Positions 1 through 6,645 of a stretch of DNA of 9,190 bases are shown in pieces. The notes beneath the pieces are model-generated. The model saw only the letters and a list, made by a program, of their open reading frames with translations. It searched no databases and was not told the origin of the DNA. Origin of the DNA: JAIFWV01 sp964580495 (GTDB taxonomy: Bacteria > Patescibacteriota > Doudnabacteria > UBA920 > O2-02-FULL-48-8); the NCBI GenBank assembly GCA_964580495.1, contig CAZOKE010000025.1, positions 1 through 9,190 on the forward strand, written 5' to 3'. How positions within the stretch are numbered: the first letter of the stretch is position 1; each line of letters opens with the position of its first letter. Both the position numbers and the translations under genes were made by a program.

Positions 1-563
1 GAACCTCCAGGCGACAACAACACAGGTGAAACCGGAGTTCCGACAGGAGTGCCATCCAGCCTAGTTACTGTAATGTTTACAGTTTGTGTGCCGGATACCC
101 AATTTACATACAACGTCGAATAGTTCGCACCGTAATTAGCAACCATCTGGGTTAGATCAAAATCACTGTTCGGTGCTTTAGCGTCAAATAAATAAAAAGT
201 GTAAGGATTGTTTGGTGAAAGATTAAACACTGCCGGGATTTGCGTGTTGCGGCAATAAAGATCTTTGGCCTGATTTAAACTGATTGAATTCGAGTTGGTC
301 GCATCAAACGAACTTTGGTCGGATGGACAATTCGGCACTGTGGAGTTGCGCTTAATTCCCCACAAAGCGTCTTCGGCTCCGCTTTGTGCTGCCCCTATCG
401 CCGGTTCGGAAAACAAATACGCCCGCGACGCCCGCAGCTCGTTGATACTTAATACCGCCAAAGTCACGGCAATCAAAGTCAGACCCGAGATCAGCAAAAT
501 CGAAATGATCAAAGTCACGCCTCTTTGCTGTTCCGCATTTGATTTATGCATAAATTTATTCAT
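1..563 (-). CDS. PilX/GspK-like minor pilin, N-terminal part (partial)
   Basis: The frame is open from the start to the left edge of the window (187 codons visible). The protein begins MNKFMHKSNAEQQRG, then VTLIISILLISGLTLIAVTL. QQRG before a hydrophobic helix is the PilX N-terminal pattern, with Gly15 as the cleavage point. Glu+5 is absent (Ile20), as expected for PilX/GspK proteins, which cap the fibre. NELRASRAY and AQSGAEDAL follow, matching the helix of that family. The visible C-terminal part (YVNWVSGTQTVNITVTRLDG) is beta-rich. Start choice is uncertain: in-frame ATGs exist at 572, 563 and 551; I prefer 563 because a weak GAG lies just upstream. It is the last of the four minor-pilin genes. 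A large tip protein continuing beyond the edge is possible. Confidence 0.78.
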   Translation of the reverse strand, partial: MNKFMHKSNAEQQRGVTLIISILLISGLTLIAVTLAVLSINELRASRAYLFSEPAIGAAQSGAEDALWGIKRNSTVPNCPSDQSSFDATNSNSISLNQAKDLYCRNTQIPAVFNLSPNNPYTFYLFDAKAPNSDFDLTQMVANYGANYSTLYVNWVSGTQTVNITVTRLDGTPVGTPVSPVLLSPGG

Positions 564-585
564 GTGTCTCATTTGAGTCAATAAT

Positions 586-1251
586 TTACTGCCGGGAAGG
601 ATAATACAATTCCGAATAAGTACTTTGGGTGTCGAGCTTGACCTGGTCTCTGGAATTCTGGGTCGCGGTCAGTTCTAAAACCAAAGTAATATGGGGTTGG
701 ACATTTTCAGTCGCCGCCACTCCCGTCGACCGATATGGGTCATGTGGAGGATAAATCAGGAATTGCACGTTCGTGACTCGGACGGATTGGGAATTCATAG
801 AACTTGGGCCTAAATTAGTCAGACCCACGGTTTTTGTAATTTTGAGAGAACATGAATCTGTAGAGCAAACGGAAACGCCGCTGTAACTGGCAATCTGCTG
901 GCCCGTGGTATCGTCCCAGACATAAATGTGTTCAGACTCGTTATTTTGGTTAACCAGGTACAAATCCAAGCCGCCACTGGGGATACATCCCTGCCCGCAG
1001 CTGGAATTGTATGCGGTGTAATCTATATGCCCGTTGCGGACTTCCTTGGAAAAAAAATCAGTAATAAACCTAGCATTATCCGCCACTGCCCTTTCGGCTC
1101 GTGTCCTGGTATTTAGGCGAAGCACAGAAAGATAAATTCCCAAAATGGAACTGATGACCAAGGCAAAAAGCGCGGTCGCGACTACGATTTCAATAAGGGT
1201 AAATCCTAGCGAAGTTTGTAGTTTATAGTTGGTAGTTGGTGGGTTTTTCAT
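586..1251 (-). CDS. PilW/GspJ-like minor pilin
   Basis: The prepilin has 221 residues. A 16-residue leader (MKNPPTTNYKLQTSLG), longer than its neighbours' leaders, is followed by FTLIEIVVATALFALVISSI with Phe17 and Glu21 intact. The helix continues as LNTRTRAERAVADNARFITDFFSKEVRNG; this stretch with N-R-x-x-x-x-x-x-E-V-R is characteristic of PilW/GspJ pseudopilins. The remaining domain is rich in beta-strand-like segments with four cysteines in two close pairs (CGQGC, CSTDSC). It would join PilV and PilX at the pilus tip. No SD is visible (upstream bases CCCAAAACTTATT), and no other start precedes the motif in frame. Most of the leader is made of a heptanucleotide repeat (1215..1242), so the original leader may have been replaced. 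The PilX-like gene starts about 22 bp after the stop. Confidence 0.85.
   Translation of the reverse strand: MKNPPTTNYKLQTSLGFTLIEIVVATALFALVISSILGIYLSVLRLNTRTRAERAVADNARFITDFFSKEVRNGHIDYTAYNSSCGQGCIPSGGLDLYLVNQNNESEHIYVWDDTTGQQIASYSGVSVCSTDSCSLKITKTVGLTNLGPSSMNSQSVRVTNVQFLIYPPHDPYRSTGVAATENVQPHITLVLELTATQNSRDQVKLDTQSTYSELYYPSRQ
1215..1242. repeat. Four-unit heptanucleotide array in the PilW leader codons
   Basis: Four 7-bp units (plus strand TTTGTAG, TTTATAG, TTGGTAG and TTGGTGG) follow without gap. On the minus strand three of the four fit CTAYNAA, like the spacer array at 1284..1311. It covers codons 4 to 12 of the PilW-like gene (PPTTNYKLQ), all within the leader that PilD removes. The two arrays face each other across 41 bp and share the 10-bp inverted repeat AGTTTGTAGT (1213..1222 and 1290..1299). 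Confidence 0.8.
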
Positions 1252-1283
1252 AATAAGTTTTGGGGATGGGTAATTTATAAATG

Positions 1284-1311
1284 CTACTCACTACAAACTA
1301 CCCACTACTCA
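1284..1311. repeat. Four-unit heptanucleotide array in the PilV-PilW spacer
   Basis: On the plus strand four consecutive 7-bp units all fit CTACNNA; the first and last are identical. The array starts 2 bp from the stop of the PilV-like gene. It has the same consensus, in the opposite orientation, as the array at 1215..1242. Confidence 0.8.
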
Positions 1312-1313
1312 CT

Positions 1314-1988
1314 TTATCTATAATCTTTCCAGTTAGTCATATGCTCTTCCACTGTGACTTTACACTTACCAGGAACGCCGCTAGCAGTTGGGTCATCACC
1401 AGACCAATTGCAGCCCCTCCCTCGCCAACCGACTGTGGATTGAACCACTATTTCAGGATTACTGTTTGTGTAAGGTGATGAGGTGTTATAATTAACTACT
1501 ATTCTTCGGGCGAACATGGAGTTTCCATTCACGGTTGGGGTATAAGTGCCATCATTTTGCAGGTACAGATTAAAGCTTCCACCAGTTGATAGTGTGAACC
1601 AGTTTGACGTCCCCTGATTGAATAACAATATCCATCTGCTCGGATTGCTTTGGCTGATGTCGTAATTATGATAAGGAGAGCCTCCAGCCCCTTTCAGCCA
1701 ATTGGGAAAACAATAATAGTTACTATTATCACAAATCTGCAACACGTCGTTATTGCTTCCTTTAGCATCAGTTTCCAACCAATTGGTATCGCGCATCATC
1801 CTGACTACTTCTATCCCTTCTCGGGCCAGGTTGGACGCGATGATTTGGTTTTGGCTTAAGCCCGAGCTCGACAAACTTTTTATAGCCAATGCCAGACCGG
1901 AAACCAAAGCCGTGGTCAGCACAAAGATAGCCACTAAAGTTTCTATCAAAGTTTGTCCCGATTGATTTTTGGATCTAATGATTGTCAT
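1314..1988 (-). CDS. PilV-like minor pilin
   Basis: The prepilin has 224 residues. The leader ends SG (Gly11) and the mature part starts QTLIETLVAIFVLTTALVSG. Glu+5 (E16) is present but the +1 residue is Gln instead of Phe. After the helix, ASNLAREGIEVVRMMRDTNWL is the signature of PilV/GspI-type proteins, in which the helix is followed by a conserved AxxLAxEGxE. The rest is a Ser, Asn and Gly rich domain with Cys pairs (CDNSNYYC and, near the end, GCNW and GKC). In known systems PilV is part of the minor-pilin tip complex with PilW and PilX. An AGGA (1998..2001) lies 9 nt before the ATG, inside the end of the GspH-like gene, from which it is separated by one base. The stop is followed by a heptanucleotide array. 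Confidence 0.87.
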   Translation of the reverse strand: MTIIRSKNQSGQTLIETLVAIFVLTTALVSGLALAIKSLSSSGLSQNQIIASNLAREGIEVVRMMRDTNWLETDAKGSNNDVLQICDNSNYYCFPNWLKGAGGSPYHNYDISQSNPSRWILLFNQGTSNWFTLSTGGSFNLYLQNDGTYTPTVNGNSMFARRIVVNYNTSSPYTNSNPEIVVQSTVGWRGRGCNWSGDDPTASGVPGKCKVTVEEHMTNWKDYR

Positions 1989-1989
1989 T

Positions 1990-2538
1990 CTATTTAATCC
2001 TGCCGGTCAGCCCGTCCACGGTCACCGTTCTGCTGGTGGCGGCTCCTTGATTACTTTCTAGGGTCAGGGCTGCTGAAGTGAAAATTGCTCCAGTTGTGTC
2101 GGAGCAGGAGGTGGCGCAAGCTTTAATGTTGGCAAAAGGCGGATAATAATAAAAATAAATTTGGTTGGTAGTAGTGCCGTCTATGGATAATCCAGAAGAT
2201 TGGATTTGGGTGCCTGCAGGCAAAGTATAAGTCCGGAAGACTGTTGTGCCGCAATGCAAAGAAATATCCTGAAGGCCATAATTGATAGTGACTACGTAAG
2301 GGTTTATGGTTGTATTATTGCCATTGATACAGCCTGACCCGCCTTTTCCGGATAAAGCCAGATTTTGGGCGTCGGTTAAGGCAGAAACCACCATATCAGC
2401 GGCTAATTGGACCCGCCGAGTGCGGTCGGCGCTGCGATAATTAAGCAAAACAATGGTCGATAATAAGGACATGACCATAATTGCGATCAATAGTTCGATT
2501 AGGGTGAACCCCGCCGATCTGCTTGTTTGTTTTGACAT
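1990..2538 (-). CDS. GspH/FimT-like minor (pseudo)pilin
   Basis: The prepilin has 182 residues. The leader MSKQTSRSAG is followed by FTLIELLIAIMVMSLLSTIVL, with Gly10, Phe11 and Glu15 intact. After the helix comes SADRTRRVQLAADMVVSALTDAQNLAL, the pattern of GspH/FimT proteins (a run of Ala and Asp ending in a conserved AQNxAL). The domain ends RTVTVDGLTGRIK; this closing strand with TGR is typical of the GspH fold. Four cysteines (GSGC, HCG, ACATSC) may form two disulfides. By family, such a protein belongs to the tip complex that starts pilus assembly. It is the first of four minor-pilin genes in a row, 12 nt after pilD and 1 nt before the PilV-like gene. No SD is visible, so it may depend on read-through translation from pilD. 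Confidence 0.88.
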   Translation of the reverse strand: MSKQTSRSAGFTLIELLIAIMVMSLLSTIVLLNYRSADRTRRVQLAADMVVSALTDAQNLALSGKGGSGCINGNNTTINPYVVTINYGLQDISLHCGTTVFRTYTLPAGTQIQSSGLSIDGTTTNQIYFYYYPPFANIKACATSCSDTTGAIFTSAALTLESNQGAATSRTVTVDGLTGRIK

Positions 2539-2550
2539 GTGGTTTTGTGT

Positions 2551-3342
2551 CTAAAAACCCAAAAGTCCCAAATACCAATGTATTAGGGATTGTCCGTATA
2601 ACACCATCATTATACCAGAAAATGCCAAAAAAGTACCGAAAGGCATTTTCCCGGAAAGTTGGCGCTTCCCTAGCAGTATGAGCAAAACCCCAACCATGGC
2701 TCCGGAAAAATAAGCCAACATTAAAAGCATGAGGCTTTTGCCGACTCCAAACACAAGGCCTAAGAATATTCCAAGCTTTACATCCCCTAGTCCGATCCAC
2801 CTGCCTTTTGAAACCAAGTACTGGAGTCCGAAAAAACCGGCAATGATAATAACACCTAGTAAACCTTGGATTAAAGGCGAAGACAAAGTAAACGGATTAA
2901 CCCGCTGACTGATCGTTTCATAAATGAGTTGGAATAGCGCTACCCCGGCCGCAGGGAAAACAATTTTATCCAGGATCAAATAATGTTTCAGGTCAAAAAC
3001 GGCAATGATAATAAAAAATGCATTAAAAATTAAACTAAACCAAAATTCATAATCCGTAATTCGTAATCCGTAATTGTTCGATAATAAAGCAAAACTAACC
3101 GCGGTAATTAATTCAACAACAGGATACTGCCAAGAAATAGGTTTATGGCAATACCGGCATCGGCCCCGAAGCCATAAGAAACTAAATACCGGAACTAAAT
3201 CAAATACCGTCAAATCATGTCCGCAGTGCGGACACTGCGACCGCCCATCGGCAATGGATTTCCCGGCATAGAGCCTATAAATGACAGCATTAAGAAAGCT
3301 GCCGATAATCAAGCCGAATATGAAAAATATTGCCTGAAGCAT
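2551..3342 (-). CDS. pilD: Prepilin peptidase / N-methyltransferase PilD (A24 family)
   Basis: The protein has 263 residues, typical for full-length PilD. It starts with GLIIGSFLNAVIYRL (10-24), the usual N-terminal signature. The zinc-binding cytoplasmic loop is complete: CPHC (C37, C40) and CRYC (C62, C65). The catalytic aspartates are D117 in FDLKHYLILD and D187 in GLGDVKLG, the GxGD motif of this membrane aspartyl protease family. About eight membrane segments are present. It cleaves prepilins after the leader Gly and methylates the new N-terminus, so it should process the pilins of this window. An AGGA SD (3351..3354) lies 8 nt upstream, inside the GT2 gene. Residues 91-99 (YGLRITDYE) are encoded by a 28-bp degenerate heptanucleotide array in the loop before the membrane segment with D117; this looks like a tolerated insertion. 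Confidence 0.96.
   Translation of the reverse strand: MLQAIFFIFGLIIGSFLNAVIYRLYAGKSIADGRSQCPHCGHDLTVFDLVPVFSFLWLRGRCRYCHKPISWQYPVVELITAVSFALLSNNYGLRITDYEFWFSLIFNAFFIIIAVFDLKHYLILDKIVFPAAGVALFQLIYETISQRVNPFTLSSPLIQGLLGVIIIAGFFGLQYLVSKGRWIGLGDVKLGIFLGLVFGVGKSLMLLMLAYFSGAMVGVLLILLGKRQLSGKMPFGTFLAFSGIMMVLYGQSLIHWYLGLLGF
3045..3072. repeat. Four-unit degenerate heptanucleotide array inside pilD
   Basis: Four 7-bp units alternate ATTCRTA and ATCCGTA on the plus strand, so it can also be seen as two copies of a 14-bp unit with one difference. It lies in frame within pilD, codons 91-99, and encodes a loop outside the catalytic and zinc motifs. Confidence 0.8.
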
Positions 3343-3343
3343 T

Positions 3344-4099
3344 TTAGAATTCCTTTAAACCTGTTTTGTACAAGAAAATGTTATACAGAATCCCCAGACC
3401 ATACCGGATTGACGGCGCCAAACCGATCTGCGAAGCTTCCTTGAAGTATCTGGTTGTGATCGGCACCTCTTTGATTTTCAATTTTTTGTTGGCCAGCTGG
3501 ATTATAATCTGGGTGTCAAAAACGAAATTATCGGAGTTTTTTGTAATATCGATTTTTCGGAACACGTCGGTGCGGTAAGCCCGGAAGCCTGAATGAAACT
3601 CGCTTAAATTTGTTCCCAGGAAAAAATTGCCTATCTTTGTCAAAGCGATATTTGCTACAAATTTCCATTTAGGCATCCCCCCTTCCAAGGCATGGCCCTT
3701 GTTTATCATCCGGGAGCCGAAAACCGCATCAAAGCCTTCCTCGGTTATCCCACGGATCATTTCTGGGATAAATTTAGGGTCATACTGATGGTCTGGATGG
3801 ACCATTACAACAATATCCGCCTCCTGCTCGCAAGCCAATCGATAACATGTTTTTTGGTTGCCGCCGTAGCCGGTGTTTTTCTGGTGCCGAAAAGAATGGA
3901 TCGGCAAAGTCCTGGCAATTTCAAAGGTATTGTCGCTGCTAGCGTCATCGACCAAAATTACACAATCCACATATTGCTTAGGCAGATCTTCGAAACATTT
4001 GACCAAAGTCTTGGCGGCGTTGTATGCGGGCATAACAACAGCCACTTTGGCTTTTTTGTCGCTGACTGCGGTAGTTTGTAAATTATCGAGGATTAACAT
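3344..4099 (-). CDS. Family 2 glycosyltransferase, polyprenyl-phosphate-sugar synthase-like
   Basis: This 251-residue protein has a GT-A fold. It shows VAVVMPAYNAAKTL (19-32), the acidic pair in ILVDDASSDNT (48-58), GYGGNQKTC (78-85) and MVHPDHQYDP (99-108), where D103 stands in the metal-binding DxD-like position. The acceptor-side motif FHSGFRAY (168-175) and VFDTQII follow. This set fits the dolichyl/undecaprenyl-phosphate mannose or glucose synthase-like group, which loads a sugar from a nucleotide donor onto a lipid carrier at the inner face of the membrane. There is no clear C-terminal membrane pair, so it resembles the soluble form. It lies 61 bp after the GT-C gene; together they could form a donor-synthesis and transfer pair. 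The sugar is unknown. No SD is visible at the chosen ATG. The stop is one base before pilD, whose SD lies inside this gene. Confidence 0.87.
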   Translation of the reverse strand: MLILDNLQTTAVSDKKAKVAVVMPAYNAAKTLVKCFEDLPKQYVDCVILVDDASSDNTFEIARTLPIHSFRHQKNTGYGGNQKTCYRLACEQEADIVVMVHPDHQYDPKFIPEMIRGITEEGFDAVFGSRMINKGHALEGGMPKWKFVANIALTKIGNFFLGTNLSEFHSGFRAYRTDVFRKIDITKNSDNFVFDTQIIIQLANKKLKIKEVPITTRYFKEASQIGLAPSIRYGLGILYNIFLYKTGLKEF

Positions 4100-4160
4100 A
4101 AAGATCGATTAAGACAACCAAGATTCAAAGTCGCCATAATTTTTCCAATAATTTAGAAAA

Positions 4161-5759
4161 TTATTTCGAATAGAGATCGACTAGGTATACATCAGAAATC
4201 GATTGATAAACGTGGCGCCAATTCCTATCCATAAACCAATGGTGGACCGGATAGTTGTTGGCACTGACCCCTACAAGCCAGACGCGCCTGGGTTTATATA
4301 ATTCGTCCATTATATTCAATTTTTCTCTGATCTGAGCTTCCGTTACGGGCACAATCCTTGTCTGGTATTCGTTCTCGGCAAACCCCAAAGTTTCGCGACT
4401 ATTCCAAAAATCTCCGCCATAATAGTCGATTGGCAAAAGAGACACAGCGGATATATTTGGTGAAAGATAATAATTTAAATCAACCCTGGTGTAAGAAAAC
4501 AAAACGACAACCAAGTCGCCGGGCTGATAATTTTGAGAAATGAATTGCCCCTCGCTCTGCAGCTGGTAATCCGGGTCATTCAAGGCTCCGTTTGCCAAAA
4601 CCGAAGAAATCGATGGAATGAATGAAAAAATAAAAATCAAAAGCATGGCCCAATATTTTCTTGCTTCCAAAAAACTAATGGCCCAAGCTAAAACTATGGC
4701 GATCGGGACTGTGATGAATATCAAATGCTGGACATAAGTATCCGTGTAAGGCACTGAATATTGCGTAAAAAGAAATAATGCGGCGGGAACTACGGTCAAC
4801 CATGCCAGGAATATAATCTGCTTTCTTTCCGCGAACCTTATTTTTGCCAATTTTGAAATGACCCAAACGAAACAAATTAAAATAAGGATTTTCGCAATGA
4901 ATATCGTTAATATTTCAATTTGAGTTATTTTACCTTCTTTGGTAAACCAAATGGTTTTGTTAAAAATATATTCAAAAAAATCCGAAATTCTGGTCGTAAT
5001 CAATGTTCTGTTCGCGCCATAAATTTCGAAATTTCCCAGCACCAATTTATACAAAAGATTTTTCAGCCAAAAACTGAACCCCAAAACGATGCTCCCCATC
5101 GACACCAGCCATAGAGTGAAAGCTTTGGAATCTTTCTTTATGAAGCTTTGATAAAAAGCCCAAGTGGAAGTTGCAAACAAAATGAGCAAAAAAGAATAAT
5201 GAATATACAGGCCGAACAACGAGGCCAAAATAAACCAAACCAAATGCCATGTGTCATTTGTCTCAAAATATTTCCAGATTGCCAGGGCAGACAAAATTCC
5301 GGCAAAAGCCAAGACTGTGTAAGGTCGAGCGTATTGGCTCAATTCCAATTGGAGCGGGAAAAAAGCAATAAAGAAGCTCGCCAGCAACGAGACTTTAAAG
5401 TTTTGAAACAAGGCTTGAGCCAGATAATAGGTCAGCACAATTGTGCCTAACCCAAAAATAACAGAGAGCATCCTTGTGGCAAATGGGGTTTGTCCGAACA
5501 AATTAACCCAGTAATGGAGGAACACATAATACAGAGGTGGATGGAATTCAACATCGCCCAAGTAGTGGAATAGGTCAGGAAAAGCGGGAAAATGGGTGGT
5601 TATATTCAAGCTTAAAATTTCATCGCCGAAATACGGTTGTTGGGCCAAATTCACCAGGCGCAAACCAAAGCCAATTAAAACAATAATAAAAAGCATCCAA
5701 ATGGGATTGGAATACTTCTTGATTTTTATTTTATTTTTTAAAATTGAAAAAAAATCCAT
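4161..5759 (-). CDS. Membrane glycosyltransferase, GT-C fold (GT39/ArnT/PMT-like)
   Basis: This is a 532-residue multi-pass membrane protein. The first membrane segment (about 20-36) is followed by an outward loop with FGDE (44-47), the acidic pair that GT-C enzymes use for catalysis and metal or acceptor binding. Then come HPPLYYVFLHYW (73-84) and SQYARPY (141-147), both typical of the PMT_2/ArnT-like group. About ten further hydrophobic segments follow, and a soluble C-terminal domain from about residue 400. Such enzymes move a sugar from a polyprenyl-phosphate carrier to a protein or lipid on the outer face of the membrane. It lies between a pilin and a GT2 enzyme of the kind that makes such donors, so glycosylation of pilin or another surface protein is a reasonable inference. 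Donor and acceptor cannot be read from sequence. A GGAG lies 14 nt before the start, too far for a good SD. Confidence 0.85.
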   Translation of the reverse strand: MDFFSILKNKIKIKKYSNPIWMLFIIVLIGFGLRLVNLAQQPYFGDEILSLNITTHFPAFPDLFHYLGDVEFHPPLYYVFLHYWVNLFGQTPFATRMLSVIFGLGTIVLTYYLAQALFQNFKVSLLASFFIAFFPLQLELSQYARPYTVLAFAGILSALAIWKYFETNDTWHLVWFILASLFGLYIHYSFLLILFATSTWAFYQSFIKKDSKAFTLWLVSMGSIVLGFSFWLKNLLYKLVLGNFEIYGANRTLITTRISDFFEYIFNKTIWFTKEGKITQIEILTIFIAKILILICFVWVISKLAKIRFAERKQIIFLAWLTVVPAALFLFTQYSVPYTDTYVQHLIFITVPIAIVLAWAISFLEARKYWAMLLIFIFSFIPSISSVLANGALNDPDYQLQSEGQFISQNYQPGDLVVVLFSYTRVDLNYYLSPNISAVSLLPIDYYGGDFWNSRETLGFAENEYQTRIVPVTEAQIREKLNIMDELYKPRRVWLVGVSANNYPVHHWFMDRNWRHVYQSISDVYLVDLYSK

Positions 5760-5762
5760 TGT

Positions 5763-6221
5763 TTAGGGGCAAGCTCCGGATGTTATCCCCTCCACTGGTC
5801 TCATACAATATTGGCCGGCTGCTCCAAAGCTGGTATCAGCTTCAGTCTGGAAACCGAAGGCATAACCGCTCCAGACAGTCCCGCAATTGGTAGCGGTTCC
5901 CACCGTGCCTGTTGATTTATAGGTGTAGTTAAAACCGGGCAGCGGATCGATCGGAACCCGAAATAATTGAGCGCCGTTGCAAGAAATAAGCGTACCAGGA
6001 ATCCAAACGGAATTATCCGGGTATCCTCCGCCTTGGCTGTTATACAAATCGAGAGCGGATCGAATTTGCTGGGCGTCTGCAAGCCTTCTTGAATCCCGGG
6101 CTTTGACCCGAGCATTGCTTAAAGCAGCAATTAGCACTGAAGCCAGCATCCCTATGATAGCAATGACTACCAGCAATTCAATTAAAGTAAAACCTTTTTG
6201 TTTGTTGTTTTGAAAAATCAT
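5763..6221 (-). CDS. Type IV pilin, divergent third copy
   Basis: The prepilin has 152 residues. The leader MIFQNNKQKG is followed by FTLIELLVVIAIIGMLASVL, with Gly10, Phe11 and Glu15 intact. The charged helix (ARVKARDSRRLADAQQI) matches the other pilins, as does the GGGYP that ends it; the globular domain is different. It has four cysteines (C81, C113, C139, C151) and ends CMRPVEGITSGACP, so a C-terminal disulfide loop (C139 to C151) is likely. It may be a minor or alternative pilin, or the subunit of a second fibre. The start codon overlaps the stop of the upstream gene (ATGA) and there is no SD, so its translation probably depends on the upstream gene. The glycosyltransferase gene follows 3 nt after its stop. 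Confidence 0.9.
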   Translation of the reverse strand: MIFQNNKQKGFTLIELLVVIAIIGMLASVLIAALSNARVKARDSRRLADAQQIRSALDLYNSQGGGYPDNSVWIPGTLISCNGAQLFRVPIDPLPGFNYTYKSTGTVGTATNCGTVWSGYAFGFQTEADTSFGAAGQYCMRPVEGITSGACP

Positions 6222-6628
6222 GGTTTGATTACATTGAGACCGGATTTAAATTCATTCTGCGCACTTCCCAAACAAAAACTTAAACTGTACGACTGCCCTT
6301 GTGAAATTGAATTGTACTTATATTGGTTTGAATCAGCTGTGCAGCCTGTTGCTGCCGGCACAGGGGCTGTGGGAAAAAATCCAAGGTAATTTTCCCAGCC
6401 AATAGGCTGTGCCAAAGCACTCGAAGAAGGAAAACTCCCTCTGTCGGCTTTATACGCCTTTAAAAATTCTCCAATTAAACTGATGTCGCCTGCCCTGATT
6501 TTATCGCGCGCCAAGCTTTGGGCTGAAAGCCAGGAAAATAAAATTGTTAACAATAATAATAAACAAATGCTAATCAAAATAAGCGCTTTTATCGAAAGCT
6601 TCGGATTGTCGGAAATTGTATTTTCCAT
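6218..6628 (-). CDS. Pilin-like protein without a prepilin cleavage site
   Basis: The protein has 136 residues. From residue 11 it aligns without a gap to the neighbouring pilins through the long N-terminal helix: AQSLARDKIRAGD stands where they have ARAKSRDARRVAD, and GSFP where they have GGYP. The C-terminal part also looks related (YSLSFCLG against YTINFTLEG). The cleavage motif is gone: Lys10 replaces Gly-1, Leu11 replaces Phe+1 and Ala15 replaces Glu+5. The helix at about 15-36 (ALILISICLLLLLTILFSW) would then act as a plain N-terminal membrane anchor. Cysteines 96 and 119 could pair. No SD is seen. The gene ends in an ATGA overlap with the next pilin (6218..6221), which suggests translational coupling. 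It is a degenerate or repurposed pilin; its function is unknown. A membrane-bound assembly factor or pilin chaperone is only a guess. Confidence 0.8.
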   Translation of the reverse strand: MENTISDNPKLSIKALILISICLLLLLTILFSWLSAQSLARDKIRAGDISLIGEFLKAYKADRGSFPSSSALAQPIGWENYLGFFPTAPVPAATGCTADSNQYKYNSISQGQSYSLSFCLGSAQNEFKSGLNVIKP

Positions 6629-6645
6629 GAATAAAATTAAATCAG

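Noticed and set aside
295..576. Plus-strand open frame of 93 codons opposite the PilX-like gene
   Set aside because: It lies wholly across the minus-strand PilX-like frame, which has a clear prepilin N-terminus; the plus-strand product has no recognisable features. The other plus-strand frames in the window are likewise shadows of the minus-strand genes.
1213..1299. Intrinsic terminator between the PilV-like and PilW-like genes
   Set aside because: The paired arms are 67 bp apart, imperfect beyond 10 bp and one lies inside the downstream gene; no U-tract follows.
1215..1311. CRISPR array
   Set aside because: The repeats are contiguous 7-bp units without spacers, and no cas gene is present.
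4136..4164. Inverted repeat (ATAATTTT/AAAATTAT) at the end of the GT-C gene as a terminator
   Set aside because: The stem is only A and T with a 13-nt loop and no useful U-tract; it can arise by chance in an AT-rich spacer, and the downstream genes clearly belong to the same operon.
6218..6220. Alternative genetic code (TGA as Gly)
   Set aside because: TGA ends the pilin-like gene at the ATGA overlap, and no other gene contains an internal TGA; the standard code reads all frames.
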